Assembly: GCF_016632335.1 (NCBI RefSeq)
Contig: NZ_JAEPBG010000013.1
Span: 92,995-156,994 of the forward strand
DNA: 64,000 nucleotides
DNA from: Noviherbaspirillum pedocola
GTDB lineage: Bacteria > Pseudomonadota > Gammaproteobacteria > Burkholderiales > Burkholderiaceae_D
Reading direction: 5' to 3'
Part shown: in pieces, positions 26,944 through 38,375 of the stretch
How positions within the stretch are numbered: the first letter of the stretch is position 1
How the letters are laid out: the number at the start of each line of letters is the position of its first letter
Notes under the pieces: model-generated
Seen by the model: only the letters and a program-made list of their open reading frames with translations
Database searches by the model: none
What the model was told of the DNA's origin: nothing
Program-made: the position numbers and the translations under genes

Positions 26944-28017
26944 TCAGGCGTGAACCTCAAGAGCCATGGAGGTTTCGTTGGCGCTTTCATCATCGGCAAA
27001 GCGCTCGCGGATGGCGATCACTTCATCCCAGTCGCTGAGAAAAGCGTCGACACAGGAGGGATCGAAATGCTTGCCCTTGCCGTCGATCAGGAACTGGATC
27101 GCGCTTTCCACGCTCCATGCTTTCTTGTACGGGCGCGCCGAAGTCAGCGCATCGAATACATCGGCGACCGCGACGATGCGCCCGAATATCGGGATCTCAT
27201 CTGCCGTGAGGCCGCGCGGATAGCCGCTGCCGTCGAATTTTTCGTGGTGGGTATAAGCGATTTGCGCAGCGGCTGCGAGCAGCGGGGAACGCATCTGGCT
27301 CAATACCTTGTAGCCGATCTCTGCGTGCTGCTTCATGATCTCGAACTCTTCGGGAGTCAGACGGCCCGGTTTCAGCAGGATCGCATCGGGCGTGCCGACC
27401 TTGCCGATATCGTGCATCGGCGCGGCTTCCAGCAGCAGTTCCTGGTCCGCATTCGAAAGCGCGAGCACACGGGCAATGTGCCGCGAGTAGTGCGCCATGC
27501 GCAGGATATGCGATCCGGTTTCCGGGTCGCGGTATTCCGCCGCCTTGGCCAGACAGAAGATCGTGCTGCGCTCCTGCTCGACGATCTGGCGCGTTGCCTT
27601 GCGCACCTCCTCGTCCAGCCATGAAATGCGGTCGTAACTGAGCTTCTGGTTCTTCCTGAGCGCGAGCATGTTCCTGGCGCGGGCGATGAATTCCACATTG
27701 TCGAGCGGCTTGTTGAGGAAATCGGTGACGCCCTTCTGCAGGGCTTCGTGTCGCAGGGCGACGTCATGATTTGCCGTAACCATCAGCACCGGCACGTCGT
27801 GGTGCCTCTCGCGGAAGCGTGCTACCAGCGTTGTTCCGTCGAGGTCGGGCATCATGAAATCGACGATCAGCAGGTCCGGCTGATTCGCGCCGCACCACGC
27901 CAGGCCTTCCTGCGGATCGGTGAAACAGATCGCTTCGCAGTCGGGGAGCTTGCGCACCAGATACTGCAGCATGGTCAACGACATTGGCGTGTCGTCGACG
28001 ATCACTATCTTCATCAT
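26944..28017 (-). CDS. Receiver-HD-GYP response regulator (c-di-GMP phosphodiesterase)
   Basis: This 357-residue protein has an N-terminal receiver with Asp53 (IVDFMMPDLDG) and Lys103 (LNKP), then an HD-GYP domain. The HD pair is His202-Asp203 (MHDIGKVGTPDAIL). The distal HHE at 257-259 and GYP at 265-267 (HHEKFDGSGYP) are intact, so it should be an active cyclic di-GMP phosphodiesterase. The start at 28017 has AGGAG seven bases upstream. It lies 43 bp upstream of the binding protein and hybrid kinase genes on the same strand and probably receives phosphate from that kinase, lowering c-di-GMP in response to the periplasmic signal. Confidence 0.92.
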   Translation of the reverse strand: MMKIVIVDDTPMSLTMLQYLVRKLPDCEAICFTDPQEGLAWCGANQPDLLIVDFMMPDLDGTTLVARFRERHHDVPVLMVTANHDVALRHEALQKGVTDFLNKPLDNVEFIARARNMLALRKNQKLSYDRISWLDEEVRKATRQIVEQERSTIFCLAKAAEYRDPETGSHILRMAHYSRHIARVLALSNADQELLLEAAPMHDIGKVGTPDAILLKPGRLTPEEFEIMKQHAEIGYKVLSQMRSPLLAAAAQIAYTHHEKFDGSGYPRGLTADEIPIFGRIVAVADVFDALTSARPYKKAWSVESAIQFLIDGKGKHFDPSCVDAFLSDWDEVIAIRERFADDESANETSMALEVHA

Positions 28018-28536
28018 TTGCTCACTCCTGTTCCTTCGCGATTCGGTTTCTTCTGGAGATGGTCTTCTACCGTTGGTTATCGGTGAATTTCCCAATAGCT
28101 TCACGGCGCAAAACACCAAGTCTCACAAAAAGTTTTATTGTGGAAATAAAAATGCGGTCGGCACGGGGTCTGCAGCATCTTCTCAAATCCATTTTTTCAC
28201 AAATAAAATAAAAGAATCGCGAAAATTTGTTGATTTCGTTGGATCATATCATATATTATTTCTCCATAGAAACGTAAATGATGCTGATCTTCGGTAAGCA
28301 AAAGTCGCAAAGGCGATCAAGCGGACCCCAGCGTTCAGCGAAATGTTTGACTTCTGGTTGGGTGGGACGCGGCTGTGGCGACCGTCAACGGGGATGAGAA
28401 ACCGGGCGCTGGCAGCCCGGAGCAGCGGCCGTCTTGCTTGCTTCTCCCCATTCCGGTTACGCGGACCTTCTCATGTATTTCAGGCCCTGCGCCTGTCACA
28501 CCCAACCCGGACACTTAACCCGAAAATTTCACAGGC
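28018..28536. other. 519-bp divergent, partly AT-rich intergenic region
   Basis: No coding sequence is supported. It separates the HD-GYP operon from cheZ. From about 28095 to 28275 it is clearly richer in A and T than the surroundings, with runs such as AAATAAAATAAAAG. It probably contains the promoters for both directions. Nothing recognisable lies between 28300 and 28500. Confidence 0.5.
28230..28257 (+). promoter_or_regulatory. Candidate sigma-70-like promoter upstream of cheZ
   Basis: TTGATT (28230-28235) and TATATT (28252-28257) are separated by 16 bp in the AT-rich segment. It would give a leader of roughly 270 bases before cheZ. This is a consensus match only. Confidence 0.35.
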
Positions 28537-29187
28537 ATGAGCTCGCATACGTCCGATGACCACACCAATTCCCTCGCCTCCGCAGAGGTGGACCCGAAGG
28601 GAAGCATGTATGACCGCCTCGGACACATCGTCCGTCAATTGCATGATTCCCTGCGCGAATTGGGATATGACCGCAGCCTGACTGCAGTGGTCACCGAAGT
28701 CGCCGATGCTTCCGATCGGCTGCAGTACATCGCAACCCTGACCGAAAAGGCCGCCAACACCGTGCTCAACACGGTGGACGAAGCCATGCCTGTGCAGGAG
28801 GCGCTTATTGCCGATGCGTGCGCCATCGAGAAGCGCTGGCAGAAGCTCGAAGGCGGAGAGGGCGATGTCGACGCGTTCAAACTGCTGGCTGCGGATATGC
28901 GGCGTTTTGTCAGGGAAACCGGCGCGACGGCAGAGGCCGAGAAGGCAAGGCTGATGCGCATCATGATGGCGCAGGACTTCCAGGACATCACCGGGCAGAT
29001 CATCAAGAAAGTGGTGGGCATCACGCAAAAGCTGGAGCGCGAGCTCGCGCAGCTTCTGGCCGACAATGCGCCGCGTAGCGGCCGCGAACACCACAAGCCC
29101 ATGGACCTGCTTGCCGGCCCCGATGTTCCGGCAGAGGCAATGGCACAGAACGATGTCGATGACCTGCTCGCCGACCTCGGGTTTTGA
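28537..29187 (+). CDS. cheZ: Chemotaxis protein phosphatase CheZ
   Basis: This 216-residue protein dephosphorylates CheY-P. It shows the CheZ signature IMMAQDFQDITGQIIKKVV near residues 142-160 in a long helical hairpin. The C-terminal CheY-binding tail is VDDLLADLGF. Length and tail match the proteobacterial family. The next gene, 21 bp downstream, encodes CheY, the expected partner. The ATG at 28537 has only a weak ribosome site. Confidence 0.95.
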   Translation: MSSHTSDDHTNSLASAEVDPKGSMYDRLGHIVRQLHDSLRELGYDRSLTAVVTEVADASDRLQYIATLTEKAANTVLNTVDEAMPVQEALIADACAIEKRWQKLEGGEGDVDAFKLLAADMRRFVRETGATAEAEKARLMRIMMAQDFQDITGQIIKKVVGITQKLERELAQLLADNAPRSGREHHKPMDLLAGPDVPAEAMAQNDVDDLLADLGF

Positions 29188-29208
29188 TTACCTTTCCTTC
29201 TCTACGCA

Positions 29209-29604
29209 ATGACCGCCAATAGCAAATGCTTTCTGATCGTCGATGACTTTCCCACGATGCGGCGCATCATCACCGGGCTTCTGAAGGAGCTTGGCTACTC
29301 GAATTTTGTCGAGGCCGAGAACGGCGAGGAAGCACTGTCCCGTATCCGGGGCGGAGGGATCGACTTCGTGCTTTCAGACTGGAACATGCCGGTGATGGAT
29401 GGCCTGAGCCTGCTGAAGCATATCCGCGCCGACGACAGCTTGCGGCACTTGCCGGTGCTCATGGTGACCGCTGAAGCGAAGAAGGAGAACATCATCGCCG
29501 CGGCGCAAGCCGGAGCCAGCGGCTATGTCGTCAAGCCGTTCACCGCGGGCACGCTGCAGGAGAAGCTCACAAAGATTTTCGACAAGCTGGCAAGCGCGGT
29601 TTGA
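29209..29604 (+). CDS. cheY: Chemotaxis response regulator CheY
   Basis: This 131-residue single receiver domain has the acidic pocket VDDF near residues 11-14, the phospho-acceptor Asp57 ([11 protein letters not shown]), Thr87-region MVTAEA and Lys in VVKPF. The segment [17 protein letters not shown] is typical of CheY. It controls flagellar rotation by binding FliM. It follows cheZ directly and precedes a chemoreceptor gene; cheA, cheW and methylation genes are not in the window. Confidence 0.95.
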   Translation: MTANSKCFLIVDDFPTMRRIITGLLKELGYSNFVEAENGEEALSRIRGGGIDFVLSDWNMPVMDGLSLLKHIRADDSLRHLPVLMVTAEAKKENIIAAAQAGASGYVVKPFTAGTLQEKLTKIFDKLASAV

Positions 29605-29673
29605 ATCTCGTAAAGGCGTCGACGGATATCGGATCCGCCGATGGACCTGCAACGTAATGAACAAAGGAATATT

Positions 29674-31284
29674 TTGAATATCTCCCGTTTGCTTTCAAAG
29701 ACGACAATCGCCAGCAGGCTGCTCTTTCTGACGATGAATGCGCTCGTCGGCATCATCCTGATGACCGCCTTCGTCCTTTACCAGGAACGCGAGCTGGTGC
29801 TCGCAGAGCGCCAGAACGGCGTGAAGGAAGCGGTGGAGACCGTGCATGGCACGCTGGCCTACTACCATGAAAAGGTCATCGGTAACGAGCTGACGCTCGC
29901 GGAGGCGCAGCGGCGCGCGCTCGGCGCGATTCGCAAGATGCGCTACGGCGATGGCGAGTACTTCTGGGTCAACGACATGACGCTCAGGATGCTGATGCAT
30001 CCAGTCAAGCCGGAGCTCGACAACACCGATATCTCCAATATCCAGGACCCGACCGGCGCCCGCATCTTCGCAAACATGCTTGAACTGGTGAAGAAGAGCG
30101 GCGCCGGCTTCGAGCGCTATATGTGGCCCAAGCCCGGCAGCGAAGCGCCGGTGCCGAAGGTGTCGTATGTGAAGGGCTTCGCGCCCTGGGGCTGGGTCAT
30201 TGGCTCGGGCGTGTACCTGGACAAGGTGAACACAACGGTATGGCAGCAGACGAAGATGGCGTTGCTGATGGCTGCCGGTATCGGCGGCGCCCTGTTCGGG
30301 ATTGGTTTAACGATCGCCCGTTCCATCACCCGTCCTATCGGCGAAGCCATCGATGTGGCGCAACGCGTGGCCAAGGGCGACCTGACCAGCACGATCGACG
30401 TGAGTTCGCAATCCGAAACCGGGCAACTGATGCGCGCGCTGAAGGAGATGAATGACAGCCTCGTTCGCATCGTCGGCAACGTCCACAACAGCACCGACGC
30501 CATTGCGGCGGCGTCCAGCCAGATCGCCAGCGGCAACCTGGACTTTTCCAATCGCACCGAGGAGCAGGCCAGCTCGCTCGAACAAACCGCCTCGGCGATG
30601 GAAGAGCTCACTGCAACAGTCAGGCAGAACGCGGCAAATGCCGAGGCGGCGAACCGGCTGGCGGAGTCGGCTGTGAGCGTTGCGCAAAACGGCGGGAATA
30701 TCGTGTCGCAGGTGGTGACGACGATGGCGTCCATCCATGCCTGCTCGACACAGGTCAGTGATATCACCGGCGTGATCGACGGCATCGCCTTTCAGACGAA
30801 TATCCTCGCATTGAACGCCGCCGTGGAAGCGGCGCGCGCCGGCGAGCAGGGACGCGGCTTCGCCGTCGTGGCCAGCGAAGTGCGCAACCTGGCCCAGCGC
30901 TGCGCCAGCGCGGCAAAGGAGATCAAATCCCTTATCGGAAACTCGGTCAGCCAGGTCCAAAGCGGCAGCCAGCTCGCGCGGCAGGCGGGAACCACGATGC
31001 AGGATGTGATCACCAGCATCGAGCAGGTGCATGACATCATGGTCGGCATCACCACCGCCAGCAACGAGCAAAGCGCAGGCATCGAGCAGGTCGGCAAGGC
31101 AGTCAGCCATCTCGATCAGGTCACGCAACAGAATGCTGCCCTGGTCGAGGAAGCAGCGGCGGCTGCCGGATCGCTGCGGCAGCAGGCTGCAGACCTGCGC
31201 GGCCTGGTCGCCGTGTTCCACATCGGCCGCGCCGATGCGGTATCTGCGCCGACGCCGCAGATCGCATACCAGGGATCGCGATGA
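29674..31284 (+). CDS. Methyl-accepting chemotaxis protein with single Cache sensor
   Basis: This chemoreceptor of about 536 residues has two membrane helices around a periplasmic sCache_2 domain ([34 protein letters not shown]). A HAMP linker ([20 protein letters not shown]) and the signalling hairpin tip [20 protein letters not shown] follow. Its C-terminus lacks a CheR-binding pentapeptide of the NWETF type. I prefer the TTG at 29674 because AAAGGA lies 5 bp upstream and the protein then begins [15 protein letters not shown]; an ATG at 29641 is in frame but has no ribosome site. Small organic acids are common ligands of this sensor type. It overlaps the next kinase gene by 4 bp. Confidence 0.9.
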   Translation: MNISRLLSKTTIASRLLFLTMNALVGIILMTAFVLYQERELVLAERQNGVKEAVETVHGTLAYYHEKVIGNELTLAEAQRRALGAIRKMRYGDGEYFWVNDMTLRMLMHPVKPELDNTDISNIQDPTGARIFANMLELVKKSGAGFERYMWPKPGSEAPVPKVSYVKGFAPWGWVIGSGVYLDKVNTTVWQQTKMALLMAAGIGGALFGIGLTIARSITRPIGEAIDVAQRVAKGDLTSTIDVSSQSETGQLMRALKEMNDSLVRIVGNVHNSTDAIAAASSQIASGNLDFSNRTEEQASSLEQTASAMEELTATVRQNAANAEAANRLAESAVSVAQNGGNIVSQVVTTMASIHACSTQVSDITGVIDGIAFQTNILALNAAVEAARAGEQGRGFAVVASEVRNLAQRCASAAKEIKSLIGNSVSQVQSGSQLARQAGTTMQDVITSIEQVHDIMVGITTASNEQSAGIEQVGKAVSHLDQVTQQNAALVEEAAAAAGSLRQQAADLRGLVAVFHIGRADAVSAPTPQIAYQGSR

Positions 31285-32972
31285 AAATCCCGGGCCGCTT
31301 CGGCAAGTACTGGCTGGCGTATTCGATCGCGCTGCTGAGCCTGCTGCTCGTCGCGGGCATTTGGCTGACGACGCAACGCGAACTGTCCCGGACAAGGCAG
31401 CACTTCCTGAGCGAAGGGGAATCGGATGCCGCCAGCCTGGCGCAAATCTTCGAGGCGCATACCGTGCGCACGATTCAGGCCGCCGACCAGGCCGTGCAGT
31501 TTCTTGCGTTCGAATATGCGAAGCAGGGCATGGCTCTCGATATTGCGAAGCTGGTCGATTCGGGCGTGATCCTTGGCGATATCTTCAATCTGTTCACCAT
31601 CGTCGATGCGAAAGGCGATGTCATCCTGTCCAGCAAGCCATTCGCGCCGATGAACCTGAGCTTTCGGGAGCACATCAGCGTGCACCGCGATGGCCTGGTG
31701 CAGGGGCTGTTCGTCAGCAAGCCGGTGCTCGGCAAGGTGTCCGGCAAATGGTCGATCCAGCTGACGCGGCGCATCGCCAACGCCGATGGCAGCTATGGCG
31801 GCGTCGTCGTGGTGTCGATGGATCCGTACTACTTCACTCATACCTATGAATCGGCCAATATCGGCGAACACAGCGCCATCAAGCTGGTCGGCGAAGATGG
31901 CATCGTGCGTGCATGGCGTACGAGCGAGGAGGGCACTCTCGGGCAGGATATTTCCAACAGCGAACTGTTCGCGCGCATCAGAAAACATGAGCAGGGCGTT
32001 TCGCGGGCCGTCAGCTCGCTGGATGGCCGCGACCGCCTCTATGCCTGGCGCCGGATCCATGGACGTTCGCTTTATGTCGTCGTTGGCCTGGACATGGAAG
32101 AACTGCTGCGGCCCTACATGCGGGTGCGCGACCAGGCCCTCCGCCAGACAGTCCTGACGACCGCGGTGGTGCTGCTCCTGTGCGGCATGTTGCTGTTCTT
32201 CACGGTCCGCCTCATCCGCAGCCGTGAACAGGCGCTGATCGCCAGCGCTGCGAAGACGCAATTCCTGTCGAACATGTCGCATGAGCTGCGCACCCCGCTC
32301 AATGGCATCCTCGGTTATGCCGAGTTTCTGCGCGAAGACTTGCCGCCGGGGGAGCTCAGGGAATTCGCAAACAACATCTATGACAGCGGTTCTCACCTGC
32401 TCTCACTGGTGAATACGGTGCTGGACATGAGCAGGATCGAGGCGCGGCAAGTCAGGGTGGCGCTCAGCGACTTCGACCCGCGCGACCTGGCGCGGCAGGC
32501 ATTCCTCGCGCATCGCAGCAGCGCCGAGGTCAAGGGCCTGCACATGGAAATGGAAGTCGCCGAAGATGTGCCCGGCCTCGTGCGCGGCGACCGCGGAAAG
32601 ATGCTGCAGATTCTCAACAACCTGCTGCACAACGCCATCAAGTTCACCGACGCCGGCAGCGTGCGGTTCATGCTGGCGGCGCAGGGACGGGAGCTGCATT
32701 TCACTGTCGCGGATACCGGTTGCGGCATGTCCGCGGACGCGGTGCAGCACATCTTTGAAACCTTTTACCAGGCCGACTCGAGCAACGTTCGCGCCGCCGA
32801 AGGAACAGGACTGGGGCTGGCGATCGTGCGTGAACTCGCGAGCATCCTGGGCGGCCGGGTCGACGTGCGCTCCGCGCGCGGCCAGGGTTCCACATTCACC
32901 GTGACGCTGCCCCTCGCTGCCGCCGACAAGCCGCGCGAGGGCGAAGCGGAAACCGTCCGCGAACATCAGTAG
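31281..32972 (+). CDS. Sensor histidine kinase with periplasmic double-Cache domain
   Basis: This 563-residue kinase has membrane helices at about 12-30 and 291-309. They enclose a dCache_1-type sensor domain ([42 protein letters not shown]). HisKA carries His334 ([20 protein letters not shown]), and the ATPase domain shows NAIKF, DTGCGM and GTGLGLAIV. There is no receiver of its own; the single-domain receiver 8 bp downstream is the obvious partner. The gene overlaps the chemoreceptor gene by 4 bp (ATGA), so sensing by the two proteins is probably linked. Confidence 0.92.
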   Translation: MKIPGRFGKYWLAYSIALLSLLLVAGIWLTTQRELSRTRQHFLSEGESDAASLAQIFEAHTVRTIQAADQAVQFLAFEYAKQGMALDIAKLVDSGVILGDIFNLFTIVDAKGDVILSSKPFAPMNLSFREHISVHRDGLVQGLFVSKPVLGKVSGKWSIQLTRRIANADGSYGGVVVVSMDPYYFTHTYESANIGEHSAIKLVGEDGIVRAWRTSEEGTLGQDISNSELFARIRKHEQGVSRAVSSLDGRDRLYAWRRIHGRSLYVVVGLDMEELLRPYMRVRDQALRQTVLTTAVVLLLCGMLLFFTVRLIRSREQALIASAAKTQFLSNMSHELRTPLNGILGYAEFLREDLPPGELREFANNIYDSGSHLLSLVNTVLDMSRIEARQVRVALSDFDPRDLARQAFLAHRSSAEVKGLHMEMEVAEDVPGLVRGDRGKMLQILNNLLHNAIKFTDAGSVRFMLAAQGRELHFTVADTGCGMSADAVQHIFETFYQADSSNVRAAEGTGLGLAIVRELASILGGRVDVRSARGQGSTFTVTLPLAAADKPREGEAETVREHQ

Positions 32973-32980
32973 AGCAAGCC

Positions 32981-33385
32981 ATGGAAGCATTTTTTGCCGC
33001 AGTCAGGATACTCGTCGTGGAAGACAACCGGATGAATCGCGACATTGTCGAGCGCCAGTTGCGGCGCGTGGGCTGCACGCAGATTGCCACGGTAACCAAC
33101 GGGCAGGAAGCGCTCGACTGGCTGCGGCAGCATCGCTGCGACATCATCGTCACCGATTGCCAGATGCCGGTGATGGACGGCTATGAGATGACGCGCCGGA
33201 TCCGGAGCGTCGAGCATGGCGGCGCGCTCCGTCTGTACATCATCGCGCTGTCCGCCAGCGCCATGGACGAGGACATCGCGCGCTGCTTCTCGGTCGGCAT
33301 GGACGCGCATGTCGCAAAGCCAACGCAGTTGGCCGCCATACGCGAGGCGCTGGAAAAGGCGGCGGCTGCGGGACTCGTGCAGTAA
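32981..33385 (+). CDS. Single-domain response regulator
   Basis: This 134-residue receiver has acidic residues in VVEDNRMNRD, phospho-acceptor Asp59 (VTDCQMPVMDG), Ser-rich ALSASAMDED and Lys in VAKPTQ. The sequence resembles receivers attached to hybrid kinases rather than CheY. No output domain is present, so it may act by protein contact or as a phosphate shuttle. It lies 8 bp after the dCache kinase and ends 32 bp from the convergent benE gene. Confidence 0.9.
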   Translation: MEAFFAAVRILVVEDNRMNRDIVERQLRRVGCTQIATVTNGQEALDWLRQHRCDIIVTDCQMPVMDGYEMTRRIRSVEHGGALRLYIIALSASAMDEDIARCFSVGMDAHVAKPTQLAAIREALEKAAAAGLVQ

Positions 33386-33417
33386 AAGCGTCGAATGTCG
33401 CCGGCGCTGCCGTGCGC

Positions 33418-34593
33418 TCACGACGCGCTTGCGTGGCCTTTCCGGTGCAGGAGCAGGTGGGCGATCATGCCGACCACGATGCCCCAGAATGCCGAACCCA
33501 GGCCCAGAAAAGTCATGCCGGAAGCGGTAGCCGCGAAGCTGATCAGCGCGGCTTCACGATGGTCTTGTGCGGCGACGATGCCGGCCAGGTTGACCATGAT
33601 CGCGCCCAGCAGCGCCATGCCGGCGAGCACGGCGATCAATTCCCTGGGCAACGCCGCGAAGAGCAGCACCAGCGTGCCGCCGAACATGCCACCGACAAGA
33701 TAGAAGAGGCCGTTGGCGATGCCGGCGACATACCGTTTCGCCGGGTCGTGATGGGCTTCGTCGCCGGTGCAGACAGCGGCGGTGATGGCTGCGATGGCGA
33801 TCGTGATGCCGCCAAATGGCGCCACCAGCACCGAGGCCAGGCTGTTGGCCGTGATGATCGGGCGTGCAGGGCTTTGATAGCCGGACATCTTCAGCACCGT
33901 CATGCCGGGAAGGTATTGCCCGGTGAGCGTGACCAGCACCAGCGGCAGCGCAAGGCTGAACGTGCTGGTCCATGACCAGGCGGGCATGATGAGATGCGGA
34001 ACGACCAGTTGCAGCCGCACTTCCGAGAAGTGGGTGCTCCCCGTCAGCACCGCCAGGACGCTGCCGAACAGCAGCAGCAACACGATGCAGTAGCGCGGGA
34101 ACAGGCGCTTGAAGACGAGATAGGCGACGATCATTGCGAGCGCCAGCAAGGGAAGCGTGCTCACCGCCTTGAATGCGTTCAGCCCGAACGGGAACAGGAT
34201 GCCGGCCATCATGCCGCTGGCCACGCCTTTCGGAATGAGCGCCATCAGCCGTTCGAAGCCGCCCGTCGCACCGAGGGCCAGGATGAGCACGGCCGCGGTG
34301 ATGTAGGCGCCGACCACCTCCTGCATCGAAATCGAAGGAAACAGCGAGAGCAGCAGCGCCGTGCCCGGTGCGGACCAGGCCGTGATCACCGGGATGCGCA
34401 GCTTCCAGCTGAGATACGTCCCGGACAACGCCGCGCCGATCGAAATGCCCCATACCCAGGACGCGAACATGTCGTTGGACATGTGGCCGGCCTGCGCGGC
34501 CTGGTAAAAGATCACCAGCGGCCCCGAATAGGACACCAGCACCGCAAGGAAACCGGCGGTGACGGCGGAAAGAGACCAGTCGGCCGTGCGCAT
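33418..34593 (-). CDS. benE: Benzoate/H+ symporter BenE
   Basis: This 391-residue membrane protein has about 11-12 helices. It matches the BenE family (SGPLVIFYQAAQAGHMS, AWSAPGTALL, FPFGLNAFKAVSTLPLLA, TANSLASVLVAPFGG). It imports benzoate with protons. It is the last gene of the minus-strand cat-ben operon, 3 bp after benD. A second benzoate-type transporter of the MFS family lies at 43249. Confidence 0.92.
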   Translation of the reverse strand: MRTADWSLSAVTAGFLAVLVSYSGPLVIFYQAAQAGHMSNDMFASWVWGISIGAALSGTYLSWKLRIPVITAWSAPGTALLLSLFPSISMQEVVGAYITAAVLILALGATGGFERLMALIPKGVASGMMAGILFPFGLNAFKAVSTLPLLALAMIVAYLVFKRLFPRYCIVLLLLFGSVLAVLTGSTHFSEVRLQLVVPHLIMPAWSWTSTFSLALPLVLVTLTGQYLPGMTVLKMSGYQSPARPIITANSLASVLVAPFGGITIAIAAITAAVCTGDEAHHDPAKRYVAGIANGLFYLVGGMFGGTLVLLFAALPRELIAVLAGMALLGAIMVNLAGIVAAQDHREAALISFAATASGMTFLGLGSAFWGIVVGMIAHLLLHRKGHASAS

Positions 34594-34596
34594 CGG

Positions 34597-35379
34597 CTAT
34601 CCCTGATCGCCGCCGCCTACAGGCAGCACGGTGCCGGTGATATAGGAAGCCTCGTCCGAGGCGAGGAACAGGATCGCCCGCACCTGTTCCTCGATGGTGC
34701 CGTAGCGATGCATCAGGCTGCTGGCGCGGGTCTGGTCGACGATGCCCTGGTACCACTGTTCTTCCTGCGGGCTCAATCTCGACGCATTGCGCGGCACCCG
34801 GCGCGGCGGCGCTTCGGTGCCGCCGGTGGCGACCGCGTTGACCCGTATGCCATCCGCCGCATGCTCGAAGGCCAGGCTCGCCGTCAGCGCGTTCACGCCG
34901 CCCTTGGCCGCGGCATACGGGATGCGGTAGATGCTGCGGGTGGCGATCGATGAGATGTTGACGATCACGCCGCTTTTCTGCGCGATCATCTGCGGCAGCG
35001 CGGCCCGGCAGCACCACAGGGTAGGGAACAGCGAGCGCCGGATCTCGGCTTCGATCTGCGCTTCCTCGTATTCCTGGTACGGCTTCGCCCAGATGGTGCC
35101 GCCGACATTGTTGACCAGCACATCGATGCGGCCATACGCCGCCATCGCGGCCCCCATCACGGCCTGCGCGCCAGCGTATGTCTCCAGGTCCGCGAGCACG
35201 ACGGTTTCCCGGCCGCCGGCCTGCCTCACCTCGGCCGCCACTTCATGAATGAGCTCGGAGCGGTCCGCCAGGACCAGCAGCGCTCCTTCGCCGGCGGCAT
35301 CGAGCGCGACGCCGCGTCCTATGCCCTGCGCCGCGCCGGTAACGATGACGACCTTGTCCTTGAAACGATCGTTGGTCAT
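34597..35379 (-). CDS. benD: Benzoate cis-diol dehydrogenase BenD
   Basis: This 260-residue short-chain dehydrogenase oxidises 1,6-dihydroxycyclohexa-2,4-diene-1-carboxylate to catechol, releasing CO2 and producing NADH. It shows VTGAAQGIGRGVA, NNVGGT and the catalytic Tyr/Lys in IPYAAAKGGVNALTASLAFE. The insert TEAPPRRVPRN is typical of BenD/XylL. The ATG at 35379 lies 5 bp after benC; an in-frame GTG three codons upstream is possible. Its position between benC and benE fixes its role. Confidence 0.94.
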   Translation of the reverse strand: MTNDRFKDKVVIVTGAAQGIGRGVALDAAGEGALLVLADRSELIHEVAAEVRQAGGRETVVLADLETYAGAQAVMGAAMAAYGRIDVLVNNVGGTIWAKPYQEYEEAQIEAEIRRSLFPTLWCCRAALPQMIAQKSGVIVNISSIATRSIYRIPYAAAKGGVNALTASLAFEHAADGIRVNAVATGGTEAPPRRVPRNASRLSPQEEQWYQGIVDQTRASSLMHRYGTIEEQVRAILFLASDEASYITGTVLPVGGGDQG

Positions 35380-35384
35380 GGTAG

Positions 35385-36458
<1,074 letters not shown>

Positions 36459-36950
36459 TCAGATGTGATAGATGTCGATGACCTGGTGGATGTAGTCGTT
36501 CTTCAGGACCACATACTTGTTCAGGATCTGCGGCCGTTCGCCGCTGAAATCGATCGCATAGCGCGACATGCCGAAATAGGCGTAATCGGTCTTGTAGCGG
36601 TGGCTCAGCGTGTGCCAGTTGAAGCGCACGGTGACTACGCCGCCATCTGCGTTTTCGACCTCCACGTTGCTGATGTTGTGGCTGGTCCTGGTGTTCGGCA
36701 TGGTGGCGCTGGAACGCTCGGTCTTGATCCTGAATACCCGGTCTTCCAGGCCCTGGCGGTTCGGGTAGTAGATCAGCGAGATTTCCCGCTCCGGGTCTTC
36801 GACCAGGGTGTCATTGTCATCCCAGGCCGGCATCCAGAATTTCGCGTCCTGGTGATAGCAGGAGAGCCACTCGTCCCACTGTTCATCGTCCAGGAGGCGC
36901 GCTTCACGGTACAGGAAGTCGCAGATACGGTCCTTGTGCACGGTGCTCAT
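36459..36950 (-). CDS. benB: Benzoate 1,2-dioxygenase small subunit BenB
   Basis: This 163-residue beta subunit of the ring-hydroxylating oxygenase has a cystatin-like (SnoaL/NTF2) fold and structural role. Characteristic segments are [21 protein letters not shown] and the C-terminal [19 protein letters not shown]. Its start overlaps the benA stop by 4 bp, consistent with balanced synthesis of the alpha and beta subunits. Confidence 0.95.
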   Translation of the reverse strand: MSTVHKDRICDFLYREARLLDDEQWDEWLSCYHQDAKFWMPAWDDNDTLVEDPEREISLIYYPNRQGLEDRVFRIKTERSSATMPNTRTSHNISNVEVENADGGVVTVRFNWHTLSHRYKTDYAYFGMSRYAIDFSGERPQILNKYVVLKNDYIHQVIDIYHI

Positions 36951-38341
36951 TGCCGTTCTCCCTGCGGCGTGCCTGATGCACTTGCAGCGCCTTCGGCAAC
37001 CAGAGCCTTCTTCATTTCATCCAGCCAGTACCGGTGCTGCACGGTGTACAGGCCTTCGTCCTCGGTTTTCACGCCACTCATCACCGGGTGCAGGTCGATG
37101 GCCTGCGCCGCGTCGTCCGGGCCGTCGATCCAGTGCGCGCATCCGCGCGACATGTCGTTCCATTCCAGCGCCCGGCCGGCGAAGCCCTGCTGGCAGGCGC
37201 GGAATTCCTCGAGGTCGTCCGGCGTGGCCATGCCGCTGACGTTGAAGAAATCCTCGTACTGGCGGATGCGGCGGGCGCGGGCTTCGGCCGGCTCGCCCTT
37301 GGGCGCGATGCAATAGATGGTGACCTCGGTCCTGTCGACCGATAGCGGCCGCAGCACCCGGATCTGCGAGCCGAACTGGTCCATCAGGTAGACGTTCGGA
37401 TACAGGCAGAGATTGCGTGAGTGCCGGATCATCCAGTCGGCCCGGGCTTCGCCGAACCTGGCCACGAATTCCTCGCGCCGCGCGAAATTGGGCCGGTCTT
37501 CCGGATTGGCCCACCGGGTCCACAGCAGCATGTGGCCATGATCGAAGGCATAGAAACCGCCGCCCTGCTGGCCCCACTTGCCGGCATCCATCGCGCGGAT
37601 ACCGTCTTCGGCATTGCGCTGCTTGCGCTGGCTGGTGGTGGCCGCGTAATTCCAGTGCACCGCGGATACGTGATAGCCGTCGGCGCCATTCTCGGCCTGC
37701 AGCTTCCAGTTGCCTTCGAAGGTGTAGGTCGATGCGCCGCGCAGCACTTCCAGGCCGTCGGCGGACTGGTCGACGATCATGTCGATGATCTTCGCCGCCT
37801 CGCCCAGGAACTCGTCCAGCGGCGGGACATCGGGATTGATGCTGCCGAACAGGAAGCCGCGGTAGCTTTCGAAGCGCGCTACCTTCTTCAGGTCATGCGA
37901 GCCTTCCTTGTTGAAGCACTCCGGGTAGCCGGCGTCCTCCGGGTCCTTTACCTTCAGCAGCTTGCCGCTGTTGTTGAAGGTCCAGCCATGGAACGGGCAG
38001 GTATAGGTTGCCTTGTTGCCGCGCTTGTAGCGGCACAGCATCGCGCCGCGGTGGCTGCAGGCGTTGATGAAAGCGTTCAGCTGGCCCTGCCGGTTGCGGG
38101 CGATGACGACAGGCTGGCGGCCGATGTGGGTCGTGTAGTAGTCGTTGTTGGCAGGGATCTGGCTCTCGTGCGCCAGGTAGATCCAGTTGCCTTCGAAGAT
38201 GTGCTTCATCTCCAGCTCGAACAGCGCTTCATCGGTGAATGCGCTGCGGCTCAGGCGGTAATCACCGGTCTGTCTGTCTTCGACCAGCAGGGCGTCCAGG
38301 CTCTTGCCCGAGGCGGGCCTGTCGGGATAGATGGGAATCAT
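36947..38341 (-). CDS. benA: Benzoate 1,2-dioxygenase large subunit BenA
   Basis: This 464-residue catalytic alpha subunit converts benzoate to its cis-1,2-diol using O2. The Rieske 2Fe-2S site is CSHRGAML with CPFHGW downstream. The mononuclear iron ligands lie in [15 protein letters not shown] (Asp-His-His motif). It starts 34 bp after catA on the same strand. Other ring-hydroxylating enzymes (toluate type) are close relatives, but the flanking cat genes favour benzoate. Confidence 0.95.
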   Translation of the reverse strand: MIPIYPDRPASGKSLDALLVEDRQTGDYRLSRSAFTDEALFELEMKHIFEGNWIYLAHESQIPANNDYYTTHIGRQPVVIARNRQGQLNAFINACSHRGAMLCRYKRGNKATYTCPFHGWTFNNSGKLLKVKDPEDAGYPECFNKEGSHDLKKVARFESYRGFLFGSINPDVPPLDEFLGEAAKIIDMIVDQSADGLEVLRGASTYTFEGNWKLQAENGADGYHVSAVHWNYAATTSQRKQRNAEDGIRAMDAGKWGQQGGGFYAFDHGHMLLWTRWANPEDRPNFARREEFVARFGEARADWMIRHSRNLCLYPNVYLMDQFGSQIRVLRPLSVDRTEVTIYCIAPKGEPAEARARRIRQYEDFFNVSGMATPDDLEEFRACQQGFAGRALEWNDMSRGCAHWIDGPDDAAQAIDLHPVMSGVKTEDEGLYTVQHRYWLDEMKKALVAEGAASASGTPQGERQ

Positions 38342-38375
38342 GTCGTCTTCCTCCGTGTTGCGTCTCAGGCTGCGA

